A stretch of DNA of 64,000 nucleotides from Phenylobacterium sp. LH3H17 (GTDB lineage: Bacteria > Pseudomonadota > Alphaproteobacteria > Caulobacterales > Caulobacteraceae). The stretch spans positions 1,617,001 through 1,681,000 of the forward strand of contig NZ_CP101283.1 in the NCBI RefSeq assembly GCF_024298925.1, in the 5' to 3' direction. Below, piece by piece: positions 18,433-26,979 of this stretch (position 1 is its first letter; each line of letters starts with the position of its first letter). The notes under the pieces were generated by a model, which worked only from the letters and a program-made list of their open reading frames with translations, did no database searches and was not told the origin of the DNA. The translations under genes were made by a program, and so were the position numbers.

Positions 18433-19118
18433 GCCGCGACCTTCCAGGCGGGATCCGGCGACTGATGGGCCGGGCTGGGCGCGGTCGCGGTTTGCGGCAA
18501 CCCCGCGAGCTCGTTGGCGTAGCCGTGGTTCACATCCCGGTGGTGGGCTTCGTCGGCGCGGACCACCAGGACCACGTCACGCAGGGTGGCGGTGTCGGGA
18601 AGGTTCCAGTAGCGCAGGGCGATGGCGGGAGCGGGGACGTTTTCCGAACGTCCCTCGTCGATCTCGGCGAGATAGTGGGTGTAGCTGATCACCGCCTCCT
18701 CCTCGAAGTAGCCGACGACGCGGTGGGCAGTCTTGGGCGACACGATGTAGAGGGCGAAGAAGAACAGGTAGAAGACCCACTGGGCGGCCACGACCACGAA
18801 GCGCTCGAACGCGGTCGGCTTACACACCTCGATGAAGGTCATCAGGTGCATGCGTTCGTTTTCGGCCTCGTCCATCAGCGTCTTGATCCAGCCATGGTCG
18901 TCCACCATTCGGCGCAGGCACTTCAGATGGGTGAGCGTCGCTCCGACCATGCCGGGAACCGCGGCCACGGTCTCCAGAACCACGGCGCGGTGGCCGTAGC
19001 GTTTGGCGAAGAACGTGTCGGCGCAGAACCGGAGCAGCTTCACGAAACCGTAGGCGACACGGTCGGAGACCCCCGCCGGCGCGTGATGGATCGAGGTGTC
19101 TACAAGGGGCGTGCTCAT
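18429..19118 (-). CDS. alternative oxidase (di-iron ubiquinol oxidase)
   Basis: 229 residues, interfacial membrane protein reducing O2 to water with ubiquinol without pumping protons. All di-iron ligands are present: E49 (VVLET), E88 and H91 (NERMHL), E140 (FEEEA), and E190 and H193 (RADEAHH), with two hydrophobic helices. ATG 19118 has AGGA five bases upstream; the frame is open further up but lacks a ribosome site. It is co-transcribed with a REC-only gene and sits beside fixLJ. Its promoter carries an element shared with the fixK-type gene. Bacterial AOX genes are patchily distributed, and one in a Fix cluster is unusual. Confidence 0.92.
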   Translation of the reverse strand: MSTPLVDTSIHHAPAGVSDRVAYGFVKLLRFCADTFFAKRYGHRAVVLETVAAVPGMVGATLTHLKCLRRMVDDHGWIKTLMDEAENERMHLMTFIEVCKPTAFERFVVVAAQWVFYLFFFALYIVSPKTAHRVVGYFEEEAVISYTHYLAEIDEGRSENVPAPAIALRYWNLPDTATLRDVVLVVRADEAHHRDVNHGYANELAGLPQTATAPSPAHQSPDPAWKVAA

Positions 19119-19190
19119 GCTGTTCCTAGGCCTTTGCGCCGAACTAATGACGTATCTGATGGCGGGGAGGTACCGCCACGGGACGTCAGG

Positions 19191-19214
19191 CGAAACTCGG
19201 GAGCGGCCCCTAGG
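19191..19214. promoter_or_regulatory. 24-base promoter element shared with the fixK-type gene
   Basis: This stretch matches 19 of 24 positions of 24233-24256, in the same orientation relative to the downstream gene. The shared pattern on the + strand is CGAAAYTCGGGARCG, two variable bases, then CCCTARG. It lies 73 bases upstream of the alternative oxidase ATG. No TTGA-N6-TCAA box is present here, so a regulator other than FixK is indicated; FixJ is the obvious candidate (inference). Confidence 0.5.
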
Positions 19215-19228
19215 TAAAATCCCGGAGG

Positions 19229-21910
19229 TCAGGATTGCGCGGGAACCGGCGCCGGCGCGCCGAGCGTCTTCACCACCCGAACGCGGCTGAAATCCCCGTC
19301 GGCGGCGCGACGCTCGAAGCCGAACGCGGTGGCCATGGCCAGCATGCGGGCGTTGTCGCGATCGACGTCGCCCCATATTTCCCGGAGCCCTCGCGCCTCC
19401 GCATGCTCCAGTAGGGCGTCGAGCAGCAGGCGGCCCAGGCCATGGTCCTGGCGGTCGCTGCGCACCATGAGCGCGAACTCCGCCGTCTCGCCCTCGGGAT
19501 CGCCCACCAGGCGAGCGACACCGAGGATCAGGCCGTCGGGCGCCTCGGCCACCAGAGCCATCTCCCGGTCATAGTCGATCTGCGAGAGCCGCTCAGGCCA
19601 GCCGTGGGGCAGGGTCCGGAGACCGGAGCGGAAGCGCAGCCGGACATCCTCCGGCGCGCTCATCGCCACCATCTGCGCCAGGCCCGGTCCGTCCTGGGGT
19701 CGCACCGGTCTCACGATGAGGACCTCGCCGCCCACGGTCAGTTCGCGGCGTAGGTGGTCGGGGTAGGGAAGGATCGCGGTCCGCGCCGGCTTGGCGCCGA
19801 CCGGCCGCAGTCCCACGCGCGCGTCCAACGCCAGCACCCCTTCGGCGTCGGCGAGCAGGGGGTTGATGTCGAGCTCGGCGATCTCCGGCAGATCGACCAC
19901 CAGCCGCGATAGCCGCGCCAGCACGTCGGCGATGGCGTCCAGGTTCGCGGGCGCGCGATCGCGATAGCCCGCCAGCAGGCGTGAAATCCGCGTGCGCGCG
20001 ATCATGTCCTTGGCCAGAACCTCGTCGAGCGGCGGCAGGCCGATTATGCGGTCGGCGACCACCTCCACGGCGATCCCGCCCGCACCGAAGACGATGACCG
20101 GCCCGAAGGCGGCGTCCTGGGCCACGCCGGCGAGCAGCTCGAGCGCCTTCGGACGGTGCGCCATGGGCTCGACGACGAAGCCTTGGATGCGCGCCTCGGG
20201 TCGGGCCGCCGCGACCCGCGCCAGCATCGCCCGGGCCTCGGCCTCCGTCGCGGCCGGACCTTTAAGGCCGAGGGCGACGCCGCCCACATCGGACTTGTGG
20301 CTGATGTCGGGGGACAGAATCTTCAGGGCCACGGGCCCGGCGATGGTCGCCGCGGCGGCGGCGGCGGCGGTGGGGTCCTCGGCCTGCACGCTCTGCAGGA
20401 CCGGTACGCCGTACGCTTGCAGGATCGCTCGGGCCTCGGGGTCGGTGAGTGCGGTGCGGCCCTCGGCGCGGGCCTGGTCGATGACCGCGCGGGCCGCCGA
20501 CTGGTCGCACGCCGGCCCCGCCGGCCCCGCCGGCGCGGCCGGCGTGCGCAACAGGGCCTGCTGGTTCTTGCGATGCTCCACCAGCTGCATGAAGGTGCGC
20601 ACGGCCTCGTCGGGCGTTTCGTGGGCTGGCACGCCGGCTGCGGAGAGCCGTCGGCGGCCTTCCGCCACGGCCGTCTGGCCCAGCCAGGCGCTGAGTACAG
20701 GCCGATGCGAGCGGTCGGCGCCCAGGGTCTCGATTACTGCGTCGGCGGCCTCGGTGCTGTCGCCCACGGCGGTGGGACAGTTCATCACCAGGATGGCGTC
20801 GGCGGTGGGTTCGGCCAACAAGGCCTCAAGCGCGCGGCCATAGGCCGACGCTCGCGCGTCGCCGAGGATGTCCACCGGGTTGGCGTGCGACCAGTTGGCC
20901 GGCGCGGCGGCGTTCAGCGCTTCGAGGGTGGCGGGCGACAGCTCGGCCAGCCGGCCGCCGCGGGCCTCCAGCGCGTCGGCGGCCATGACGCCCGCGCCGC
21001 CGCCATTGGTCAGGATCGCGAGCCGGTCCCCCGTCACCTTCAAGCCCGCGCCCAGGGCCGCGACCGCGTCGAAGAGTTCGCGCAGGTCGTCGACGCGAAG
21101 CATCCCCGCTCGCCGGAAGGCCGCGTCGTAGACCAGGTCCGATCCCGCCAGCGCGCCGGTATGCGAGAACGCCGCCTTGGCGCCCGAAGCGCTGCGGCCG
21201 GCCTTGACGACCACCACCGGCTTGGCGCGGGCGGCGATGCGGCCCGCGGTCATGAACTTCCGGGCGTCGGCCAGGCTCTCGACGTAGAGCAGGATCGCCT
21301 TGGTGTCGGGATCGAGCGCGAGATAGTCGAGGAGATCGCCGACATCGACGTCGGCGGCGTCGCCGATGCTCAGGATGTGGGAAAAGCCGATTCCGCGGCC
21401 GTGGGCCCAGTCGAGGGCGGCGGCGGCCACCGCGCCGGACTGCGAGATCAAGGCCAGTCCGCCGGCGGCCGGGGTCAGGTGGGCGAAGCTCGCATTGATC
21501 CCGACCATCGGCGAGATGAAGCCGAGGCAGTTGGGCCCCACGATCCGCAGGAGATGCGGCCGGGCGGCGTCCAGCATGGCTTGGCGAAGGGAGGCGTCGA
21601 GGCCAGCGCTGATCACCACCGCGGCCCGGCACCCGCGCGCGCCAAGTTCGGCGATCAGGCCGGGAACCGTGGGCGCCGGGGTGGCGATGACCGCCAGATC
21701 CGGCGTCAGCGGCAGCTCGGCGACGGACCGATAGGCGACGGCCGAGCGGATCGCGGAGGCGTTCAGGGCGACCGGCAGCACCGGCCCGGCGAAGCCGCTT
21801 TCCAACAGGTTCCGCGACAGCACCTGGCCCACAGAGCCTGGCGAATTGCTGGCTCCGATCAGAGCGATGACCCCAGGATGGAACAGGGCGTCGAGGTTTC
21901 GGGTAGTCAT
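19229..21910 (-). CDS. acyl-CoA synthetase (ADP-forming)-like / GNAT protein acetyltransferase fusion (PatZ/Pka type)
   Basis: 893 residues. Order: CoA-binding domain ([14 protein letters not shown]), succinyl-CoA-ligase-like domains ([22 protein letters not shown]), an ATP-grasp domain ([16 protein letters not shown]), and a C-terminal GNAT domain ([14 protein letters not shown]). The layout is that of the PatZ/Pka lysine acetyltransferases that silence acetyl-CoA synthetase. The catalytic His of active ADP-forming synthetases appears as SHTG. ATG 21910 has a weak ribosome site. It lies 20 bases after a Usp gene on the same strand, a pairing suited to post-translational energy control. A Pro/Gly/Ala repeat near residues 463-470 is a linker. 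Confidence 0.88.
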   Translation of the reverse strand: MTTRNLDALFHPGVIALIGASNSPGSVGQVLSRNLLESGFAGPVLPVALNASAIRSAVAYRSVAELPLTPDLAVIATPAPTVPGLIAELGARGCRAAVVISAGLDASLRQAMLDAARPHLLRIVGPNCLGFISPMVGINASFAHLTPAAGGLALISQSGAVAAAALDWAHGRGIGFSHILSIGDAADVDVGDLLDYLALDPDTKAILLYVESLADARKFMTAGRIAARAKPVVVVKAGRSASGAKAAFSHTGALAGSDLVYDAAFRRAGMLRVDDLRELFDAVAALGAGLKVTGDRLAILTNGGGAGVMAADALEARGGRLAELSPATLEALNAAAPANWSHANPVDILGDARASAYGRALEALLAEPTADAILVMNCPTAVGDSTEAADAVIETLGADRSHRPVLSAWLGQTAVAEGRRRLSAAGVPAHETPDEAVRTFMQLVEHRKNQQALLRTPAAPAGPAGPACDQSAARAVIDQARAEGRTALTDPEARAILQAYGVPVLQSVQAEDPTAAAAAAATIAGPVALKILSPDISHKSDVGGVALGLKGPAATEAEARAMLARVAAARPEARIQGFVVEPMAHRPKALELLAGVAQDAAFGPVIVFGAGGIAVEVVADRIIGLPPLDEVLAKDMIARTRISRLLAGYRDRAPANLDAIADVLARLSRLVVDLPEIAELDINPLLADAEGVLALDARVGLRPVGAKPARTAILPYPDHLRRELTVGGEVLIVRPVRPQDGPGLAQMVAMSAPEDVRLRFRSGLRTLPHGWPERLSQIDYDREMALVAEAPDGLILGVARLVGDPEGETAEFALMVRSDRQDHGLGRLLLDALLEHAEARGLREIWGDVDRDNARMLAMATAFGFERRAADGDFSRVRVVKTLGAPAPVPAQS

Positions 21911-21930
21911 TGCGCCGGCCCGAGGACGGA

Positions 21931-22755
21931 CTAGTGGCTCAGGAGCACGAACCGCTCCGGGGCGTGGATCAGGCCGCGGCTCACACCGCCCAACACCCAC
22001 TCGCGCATCCGACTGTGGCCGTAGCAACCGGCTACGATAAGGTCGGCCGCCATCGCCTGGGCCTGGATGTTTATCGCGGCGCACGCGCGGTCGTCGGCCT
22101 CGACCTCGATCTTGGCGCTGGCCTCCACGCCATGGCGCTTGAGGTGGGCCACCACTTCGGAGGTGTGCATTTCCGCGGCTTCGACCCGGTCCTCCGCGCA
22201 GACTTCCATGACCACGACGGCCTCGGCGCGCTTCAGGAACGGCAGGGCGTCAGCGAGCGCGCGCCGCGCTTCGCGGGTGTCCTTCCAGGCCACGAGGATG
22301 CGGTCGCCGCGGAAGGTCCGGAGAGTTGGGGGCGCCACGAGGACGGGGCGGCCGGCGCGGATGGCGAGTTCCGCGGTATCGGCCTGTCGCCAGTAGTCGG
22401 CGCCCGTCAGGGGCGCGCCGCCCGCCACGATCAGGTCCGCGCCCCGCGCGGTGTCGCACAGGGCCTCCGTCGGCGGCTGATAGAGAGTGCGCCAGTCGGT
22501 CCGCAGACTTCCGGCATGCTGGTGAAAGGTCTGTTCGGCTGCCTTCAGATTGTCTTCGAGTTGCTGGCGCAACACGCCCAGCCATTCCATGGCCAGAATG
22601 CCGAAGGGGTCTGCAACGGCGGTCGATTGTATGAGTTCGGCGCCCACCCCCATCAGCAGGGCGTCGAAGCGTTCGGCGATGGCGGCCGCGCAGGCCAGGC
22701 GCGGCGAGGCCGCGGCATCGGGCTCGGCATGGACGAGTATGCTCGTAAAGGTCAC
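21931..22755 (-). CDS. universal stress protein, tandem Usp domains
   Basis: 274 residues with two Usp folds. The C-terminal domain keeps the ATP-type loop GCYGHSRMREWVLGGVS and ends in FVLLSH; the N-terminal one is degenerate. Usp proteins of this type accumulate under low oxygen and energy stress. The start is GTG 22755, with GGGAGG five bases upstream. It is first of a probable two-gene unit with the acetyltransferase fusion. No clear FixK box lies in the 50-base gap to the BON gene, so it may be read through from fixK. Confidence 0.87.
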   Translation of the reverse strand: MTFTSILVHAEPDAAASPRLACAAAIAERFDALLMGVGAELIQSTAVADPFGILAMEWLGVLRQQLEDNLKAAEQTFHQHAGSLRTDWRTLYQPPTEALCDTARGADLIVAGGAPLTGADYWRQADTAELAIRAGRPVLVAPPTLRTFRGDRILVAWKDTREARRALADALPFLKRAEAVVVMEVCAEDRVEAAEMHTSEVVAHLKRHGVEASAKIEVEADDRACAAINIQAQAMAADLIVAGCYGHSRMREWVLGGVSRGLIHAPERFVLLSH

Positions 22756-22805
22756 GGATGCCTCCCTGGAGGACCGGCCCGCATCGCGGGCGGCCGGGTC
22801 GCGCC

Positions 22806-23456
22806 TCAGGCGCCGATCTCGATGTGGTCGTCGACGGCGGTGACGCCGGGCGCGGCCAGGACGGCGGCCCTGGCGATGTCACGCTGATAGGCGGCGCGGA
22901 CGGCGCCCTCAAGGCGGACCTTTCCGTCCTGAACCAGGACCACGATCTTGCCGGCGTCGAGGTGAGCTTGCCGTTCCAGCGCCTCTTCGATGCGATGCTT
23001 CAGGTCCGGCGCCAACCCGCGGGGTCTGACGGTCACGTGGTTGGTCAGCCGCACGACGCCGCGCAGGCCCAACAGGCACTCCTCGGCGGCCTTGCGCTGG
23101 TATTCGTAGTCCACCTCGCCGGCGAGGATGATGTGGCCCTCATCGACGCGGATCTGTACGGCATTCTTCGGGACCGAAACGTTCCAGTCGAGGGTTCGGA
23201 GCGCGCAGGCGGCGACCTCGTCGTCGGGCGCGCCGGCCCCCTCGGCGGGGCGAACCTCGAGATCCTGGGCCAGGCCGCGGAAGCCCTTGACGCGCTTAAC
23301 CGCCCGCTCGGCGACGATGCGCTGAACATAGTCGGGGACATGCCCGGTCAGGGTGACGATGCCGTCCTTGACGGTCACGCCCACGCGGCTGGCGTCGATG
23401 GCCGGATCCCACTCGAGCTCGCGCTCGACGCGTTCCTTGAGCTTGCGGTCTTCCAT
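22806..23456 (-). CDS. three-BON-domain protein
   Basis: 216 residues made of three consecutive BON domains, each with the V.V.(D/E)G.V.L.G pattern (VTVKDGIVTLTGHV; IRVDEGHIILAGEV; VLVQDGKVRLEGAV). No signal peptide is visible, so it is probably cytoplasmic, unlike OsmY. BON domains bind membranes or small ligands; the role here is unknown. ATG 23456 has AAGG upstream; a TTG at 23528 is open but weaker. It follows the fixK-type gene by 68 bases on the same strand and is probably in its operon. Confidence 0.85.
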   Translation of the reverse strand: MEDRKLKERVERELEWDPAIDASRVGVTVKDGIVTLTGHVPDYVQRIVAERAVKRVKGFRGLAQDLEVRPAEGAGAPDDEVAACALRTLDWNVSVPKNAVQIRVDEGHIILAGEVDYEYQRKAAEECLLGLRGVVRLTNHVTVRPRGLAPDLKHRIEEALERQAHLDAGKIVVLVQDGKVRLEGAVRAAYQRDIARAAVLAAPGVTAVDDHIEIGA

Positions 23457-23524
23457 GGTCTTCGCCTTCTTCGTCGGTCCGCAACCTGCGGGCAGCCCAT
23501 GCTTCTCCGCCGCCGGCAGGTCGG

Positions 23525-24187
23525 TCAACCCGCAGCCATCGCGTGCAGGGCTTCGGCGTCGCAGATCCGGAACAGTCGGCTGCCCTTGAATTCCACGACC
23601 TTGGCGGCCTGGAGCTGGGTGATCATCCGCGAGACGGTCTCAATGGTAAGGCCGAGATAGTCGGCTGTGTCCTGCCTGCCCATGGCGAGTTCCACGTGGC
23701 CGCCCCGGCGGCGATTGGCCAGGCCCAACAGGAAACTCGCGACCCGCTCGCAGGCGGTCTTTCGCACCAGCAGCGTCAGATGCTGGCGGGCGCTTTCCAG
23801 GTCGCGAACGGTCGCTTCCCAGATAAGGCGCTTCAGCTCGTCCTCTCCACCGGCGGCGCGTAGGGCCTGGCGGTTGGCCACCAGGATCGTGCAGTCGCTG
23901 AGCGCCTCGGCGGCCATGGCGTGTTCGCCGGCGGTCTCCAGGCCGAAAAGGTCGCCTGCATAGTAGAAGTCGCCGATCGGCCGGCGTCCGTCGGCCATGA
24001 ACCGCGACGTGCGCACCGTTCCGCTGATCACGCGGTAGATCAGGTCGGCGTTCTCGCCTTGACCGTAAATCTCCTCATCCTTGGCGAAGGTCATCCGCAC
24101 GCCGATGCGCGACATCAGGTCGTCCGGACCGGCCTCGGCGGCGACGGGGTTGGCGCGGGTGTCATCGAAGGATTGGATGTAGGTCAT
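23525..24187 (-). CDS. fixK: Crp/Fnr-family transcriptional regulator, FixK-type
   Basis: 220 residues: cyclic-nucleotide-binding-like beta barrel (about 25-145) and a C-terminal winged helix. The recognition helix LTIETVSRMI carries the E-x-x-S-R residues that read TTGA half sites in FNR/FixK. The four N-terminal cysteines of oxygen-sensing FNR are absent, so it should not sense O2 itself but act below FixLJ, like FixK. AGGAGG precedes ATG 24187 by six bases. The likely targets are the TTGA-N6-TCAA boxes across this window. Confidence 0.9.
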   Translation of the reverse strand: MTYIQSFDDTRANPVAAEAGPDDLMSRIGVRMTFAKDEEIYGQGENADLIYRVISGTVRTSRFMADGRRPIGDFYYAGDLFGLETAGEHAMAAEALSDCTILVANRQALRAAGGEDELKRLIWEATVRDLESARQHLTLLVRKTACERVASFLLGLANRRRGGHVELAMGRQDTADYLGLTIETVSRMITQLQAAKVVEFKGSRLFRICDAEALHAMAAG

Positions 24188-24232
24188 GGCGAGCCTCCTG
24201 TTGACCTATGGCTAGGCCTCAGGCGGGCGGCT

Positions 24233-24256
24233 CGAAATTCGGGAACGCTCCCTAAG
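24233..24256. promoter_or_regulatory. 24-base promoter element shared with the alternative oxidase gene
   Basis: Counterpart of 19191-19214, with 19 of 24 bases identical and the five differences scattered. It lies 46 bases upstream of the fixK-type ATG. Sharing between fixK and the oxidase gene, and absence from FixK-box promoters, suggests a common activator above FixK. Confidence 0.5.
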
Positions 24257-24273
24257 CAGCGCCCCCTAAGTAG
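24253..24273. promoter_or_regulatory. candidate FixJ-type sites (TAAGCAG and TAAGTAG)
   Basis: Two direct copies of CCCTAAGYAG, 14 bases apart, at 24250-24259 and 24264-24273. TAAGTAG equals the TAMGTAG core reported for Sinorhizobium FixJ sites. They lie 63-86 bases upstream of the fixK-type ATG. The reading as FixJ sites is from memory of that consensus and untested here. Confidence 0.4.
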
Positions 24274-24885
24274 TCATACGGAGGCCGTGGCGCCGACTTG
24301 CGGGAACGCACGGCCGACGGCGGCCCGCACCTGTTCGAGCATGTCTTCGACCGACTCAGGGGTGATGTCGGGGATGACGCCTCCCAGATGGAGGTGATCG
24401 ACAACCTGCAGGCCGCATACCGCCGCCAGGTGGCGATCGAACACGGTCATCAGGTTGCTCAGGGCTCCGGTCTGCTGCACCCAACGGTCCGGCGCGCCGG
24501 AGGAACTGAAGCTGATCAGCTTGCGGCCGGTCAGCATGGGCTCCGTCCCGCCGAAGCTGGGTCGATAGCCGAATCCGGTGCTGAATATCCGGTCCACATA
24601 GCCCTTCAGGATCGCGGGCGGCGCATTGAACCACCACGGATAGAAGAAGGCGAAGACATCGATGTCGGCCAACGCCAAGCGTTCGGCCGCGGCGTCCGGC
24701 GCGATTTGATAGCCTTCTCCGGTGGGGATCTCCTCCCGTTTCAGACAGGGGTCGAAGTCCATGGCGTAGAGGTCGCGCTCGACCGCCTCATCGCCCTGGC
24801 TCGCGATCGCGGCGCTGTAGGCTCGCGCGACGCTGTGGGTGAAGCTCTTCGGATTTGGGTGGGCGATGATGACAGCGTGCCTCAT
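24274..24885 (-). CDS. NAD(P)H dehydrogenase (quinone), flavodoxin_2 family
   Basis: 203 residues, NQO1/KefF-like: AVIIAHPNPKSFTHSVA binds the flavin phosphate, FFYPWWFNAPPAILKGYVDR is the family core, and a GGTEPMLTGRKL loop follows. It probably catalyses obligate two-electron reduction of quinones. It is distinct from the family member at 14820. The near-consensus FixK box at 24943 would give a start 23 bases before ATG 24885, so both quinone reductases appear tied to low-oxygen promoters. It ends against the fixK promoter. Confidence 0.87.
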   Translation of the reverse strand: MRHAVIIAHPNPKSFTHSVARAYSAAIASQGDEAVERDLYAMDFDPCLKREEIPTGEGYQIAPDAAAERLALADIDVFAFFYPWWFNAPPAILKGYVDRIFSTGFGYRPSFGGTEPMLTGRKLISFSSSGAPDRWVQQTGALSNLMTVFDRHLAAVCGLQVVDHLHLGGVIPDITPESVEDMLEQVRAAVGRAFPQVGATASV

Positions 24886-24942
24886 GGTCCGGTCTCCTGC
24901 GTTCGAGCGCCTTGATAGGAGCCCAAATCATCGCGCCTGGGA

Positions 24943-24956
24943 TTGATCGTCGTCAC
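24943..24956. promoter_or_regulatory. FNR/FixK-like box TTGA-TCGTCG-TCAC, divergent
   Basis: Seven of eight positions match. Centre 24949.5 gives predicted starts 16 bases before the ATG at 25007 and 23 bases before the ATG at 24885, so a single site could drive the quinone reductase and the four-gene operon to the right. Confidence 0.55.
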
Positions 24957-25006
24957 AGCGTGCCTGACGGTGGGTCTTCATCGTCGCCTCAAGTATGGAG
25001 GTTCCC

Positions 25007-25447
25007 ATGATGGAAGAGGTCACCACCTGGGTTGTCGCTGCCGACGGACGCCAAGCGCGGGTGTTCGAGGAGCGGATGCACGGCGGGCCGCTGCATCCCT
25101 TGCCGCAATATTCCATCGACGCCGAGAGCCAGGACCGCCCGGACGCTCACGCCCATAGGGCCACGGTGCGTGATCGCGCGGGCTTCGGCGGCGGGGACAA
25201 GCCACTGACTCAAATCCAGGAACGCCGGTTCCTGACGCGCGTCGCCCAGGTTCTCGACGCCGCGGCCGAGGCGGGACGGTTCGAGCGCCTTGTGCTGCTG
25301 GCGCCTGCCCGCGCGCTGGGGGTGCTGCGCGCTGAGCTCGATCCCAAGACCGCGCGTCGCATCGAGGTCGACGCCCCGCGCGACAAGTCGAGTCTCGCCG
25401 AGGAAGTGCTGCGCGACGCGCTGCAAGCGGCGCGGATCGCCCATTGA
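25007..25447 (+). CDS. host-attachment / bacterial release-factor-like (baeRF) family protein
   Basis: 146 residues: TTWVVAADGRQARVFEE at the N-terminus and a RFLTRVAQVLDAA helix followed by FERLVLLAPARALGVLR. This is the family annotated as protein required for attachment to host cells, which comparative work grouped with archaeo-eukaryotic release-factor (eRF1/Pelota) domains. A ribosome or tRNA role is therefore as plausible as the historical name. ATG 25007 is preferred because GGAGG lies five bases before it. The stop overlaps the next gene's TTG. Confidence 0.8.
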   Translation: MMEEVTTWVVAADGRQARVFEERMHGGPLHPLPQYSIDAESQDRPDAHAHRATVRDRAGFGGGDKPLTQIQERRFLTRVAQVLDAAAEAGRFERLVLLAPARALGVLRAELDPKTARRIEVDAPRDKSSLAEEVLRDALQAARIAH

Positions 25448-26979
25448 CTCGCGCTGAGCCGTCGCCAGGGGCCGAGGGGCCGACCCAGACCGGGCTGCGA
25501 GTGCGCCCGCTGCCCCTCGACACGGTACGCGAGAATGTCGTGGTGCTGGCGCGCGGCTGCACGGCCGTGCGGCCGGAACGCCTCGCCGGGGTGCGAAAGG
25601 TCGAGATTGCGCTTGATGGCCGTCGGCTGCTGGCCACCTGCATGATCTGCGAGGACGGGGGTCTGGTCGGGCGCGACGAGGTCGGCCTGCCCCAGCCGCT
25701 GCTGCGCCGGTTGGGCGCCGCGGCCGGAGCCTTGGTCCAGGTCACCCCAGCGCCGCCGTCGCGCACCCTGGGCGCGGTGGCCGCGAAGGTGGCGGGCGAT
25801 GTGCTTACGGACGCGCAATACCGGGCCATCGCGCGGGACCTTGCCGACCACCGCTGGTCCGACATCGAGGTGGCCGCCTTCCTGATCAGCTGCGCCAGCT
25901 TCATGACCGCCGACGAGGTCCTCTCGCTGACGGAGGCCATGGTCCTGGCGGGCCGTCGGCTGACCTGGAGTCGCCCGACCATCGTCGACAAGCATTGCAT
26001 CGGGGGAATTCCGGGAAACCGCACCTCGCTGATCGTGGCGCCGATCGTGGCGGCGCACGGACTGTGGATGCCCAAGACATCTTCCCGCGCCATCACCTCC
26101 CCGGCCGGGACGGCCGACACCATGGAGGTCCTCGCCCGGGTCGATCTGGACGAGGGCGAGATGCGCGAGGTCGTGGAGCGTTGCGGCGCCTGCGTCGTCT
26201 GGGGCGGGCGGGTGAACCTTTCGCCGGCCGACGACGTGCTGATCGCGGTGGAACGGTCGCTGTCCATCGACACGCCCGAACAGATCGTCGCGTCGATCCT
26301 CTCCAAGAAGCTCGCCGCCGGCGCGACGCACCTGGTCCTCGATGTTCCGGTCGGGCCGACCGCCAAGATCCGCGACCGGCGCGCGGCCCTGCGCCTGAAG
26401 AAGCTCTTCGAGCACGTCGCGGGCCGCCTCGGCCTCGGGATCGAGGTATTGCTGACCGATACGGTCCAACCGATCGGGTTCGGGGTCGGGCCGGCCCTGG
26501 AGGCGCGAGACGTTCGCGCGGTCCTGGAGGGCAGGGCCGAGGCCCCGGCCGACCTGGCCGAGAAGGCGGTCATGCTGGCCGGGCGCGTGCTCGAGGCCGA
26601 TCCGGCGCTGCAGGGCGGTCAGGGCGAACGCCGCGCGCGCGAGCTGCTCGCGTCAGGCGCCGCCGCGCGCAAGATGGATGAGATCATGGCCGCCCAGGGC
26701 CGCTCGCCCAAGAGCGCCGGGATCGGGGCCATGACTCACGTGGTCTGCGCCACCCAGGCCGGTCGCATCAATGAGATCGACTGCCTGCGGATCGCCTCGA
26801 TCGCCCGGCTGGCCGGCGCCCCAACCGACACTGGCGCGGGGGTGGACCTGCTGCAAAAAGCCGGGGCGAAGGTGTCTCGCGGCGAGCCGCTCTTTCGCAT
26901 CCACGGTTCGGAGCGTTCCGACTTTTCCTTCGCCTGCGAGGCCGCCGCCGAGGACGACGGCTACCGGATCGTTCCATGA
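25444..26979 (+). CDS. thymidine/AMP phosphorylase family protein
   Basis: 511 residues, the long form typical of AMP phosphorylase and the putative thymidine phosphorylase family rather than 440-residue DeoA. An extra N-terminal domain (1-100) precedes the glycosyltransferase-3 fold with VDKHCIGGIPGNRTSL (phosphate loop; Cys where the family has Ser) and KTSSRAITSPAGTAD. AMP phosphorylase cleaves NMP with phosphate to ribose-1,5-bisphosphate and base. The start is a TTG coupled to the preceding stop (TTGA). The stop overlaps the next ATG. Which nucleotide it uses is not decidable from sequence. Confidence 0.85.
   Translation: MTRAEPSPGAEGPTQTGLRVRPLPLDTVRENVVVLARGCTAVRPERLAGVRKVEIALDGRRLLATCMICEDGGLVGRDEVGLPQPLLRRLGAAAGALVQVTPAPPSRTLGAVAAKVAGDVLTDAQYRAIARDLADHRWSDIEVAAFLISCASFMTADEVLSLTEAMVLAGRRLTWSRPTIVDKHCIGGIPGNRTSLIVAPIVAAHGLWMPKTSSRAITSPAGTADTMEVLARVDLDEGEMREVVERCGACVVWGGRVNLSPADDVLIAVERSLSIDTPEQIVASILSKKLAAGATHLVLDVPVGPTAKIRDRRAALRLKKLFEHVAGRLGLGIEVLLTDTVQPIGFGVGPALEARDVRAVLEGRAEAPADLAEKAVMLAGRVLEADPALQGGQGERRARELLASGAAARKMDEIMAAQGRSPKSAGIGAMTHVVCATQAGRINEIDCLRIASIARLAGAPTDTGAGVDLLQKAGAKVSRGEPLFRIHGSERSDFSFACEAAAEDDGYRIVP

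Noticed and set aside
20156..21934. Long + strand frame antisense to the acetyltransferase fusion
   Set aside because: Codon-position mirror of the real gene; Arg/Gly/His-rich with no domain.
24201..24214. Possible FixK autoregulatory box, TTGA-CCTATG-GCTA
   Set aside because: Only one half site matches, and it lies too close to the fixK-type start codon.
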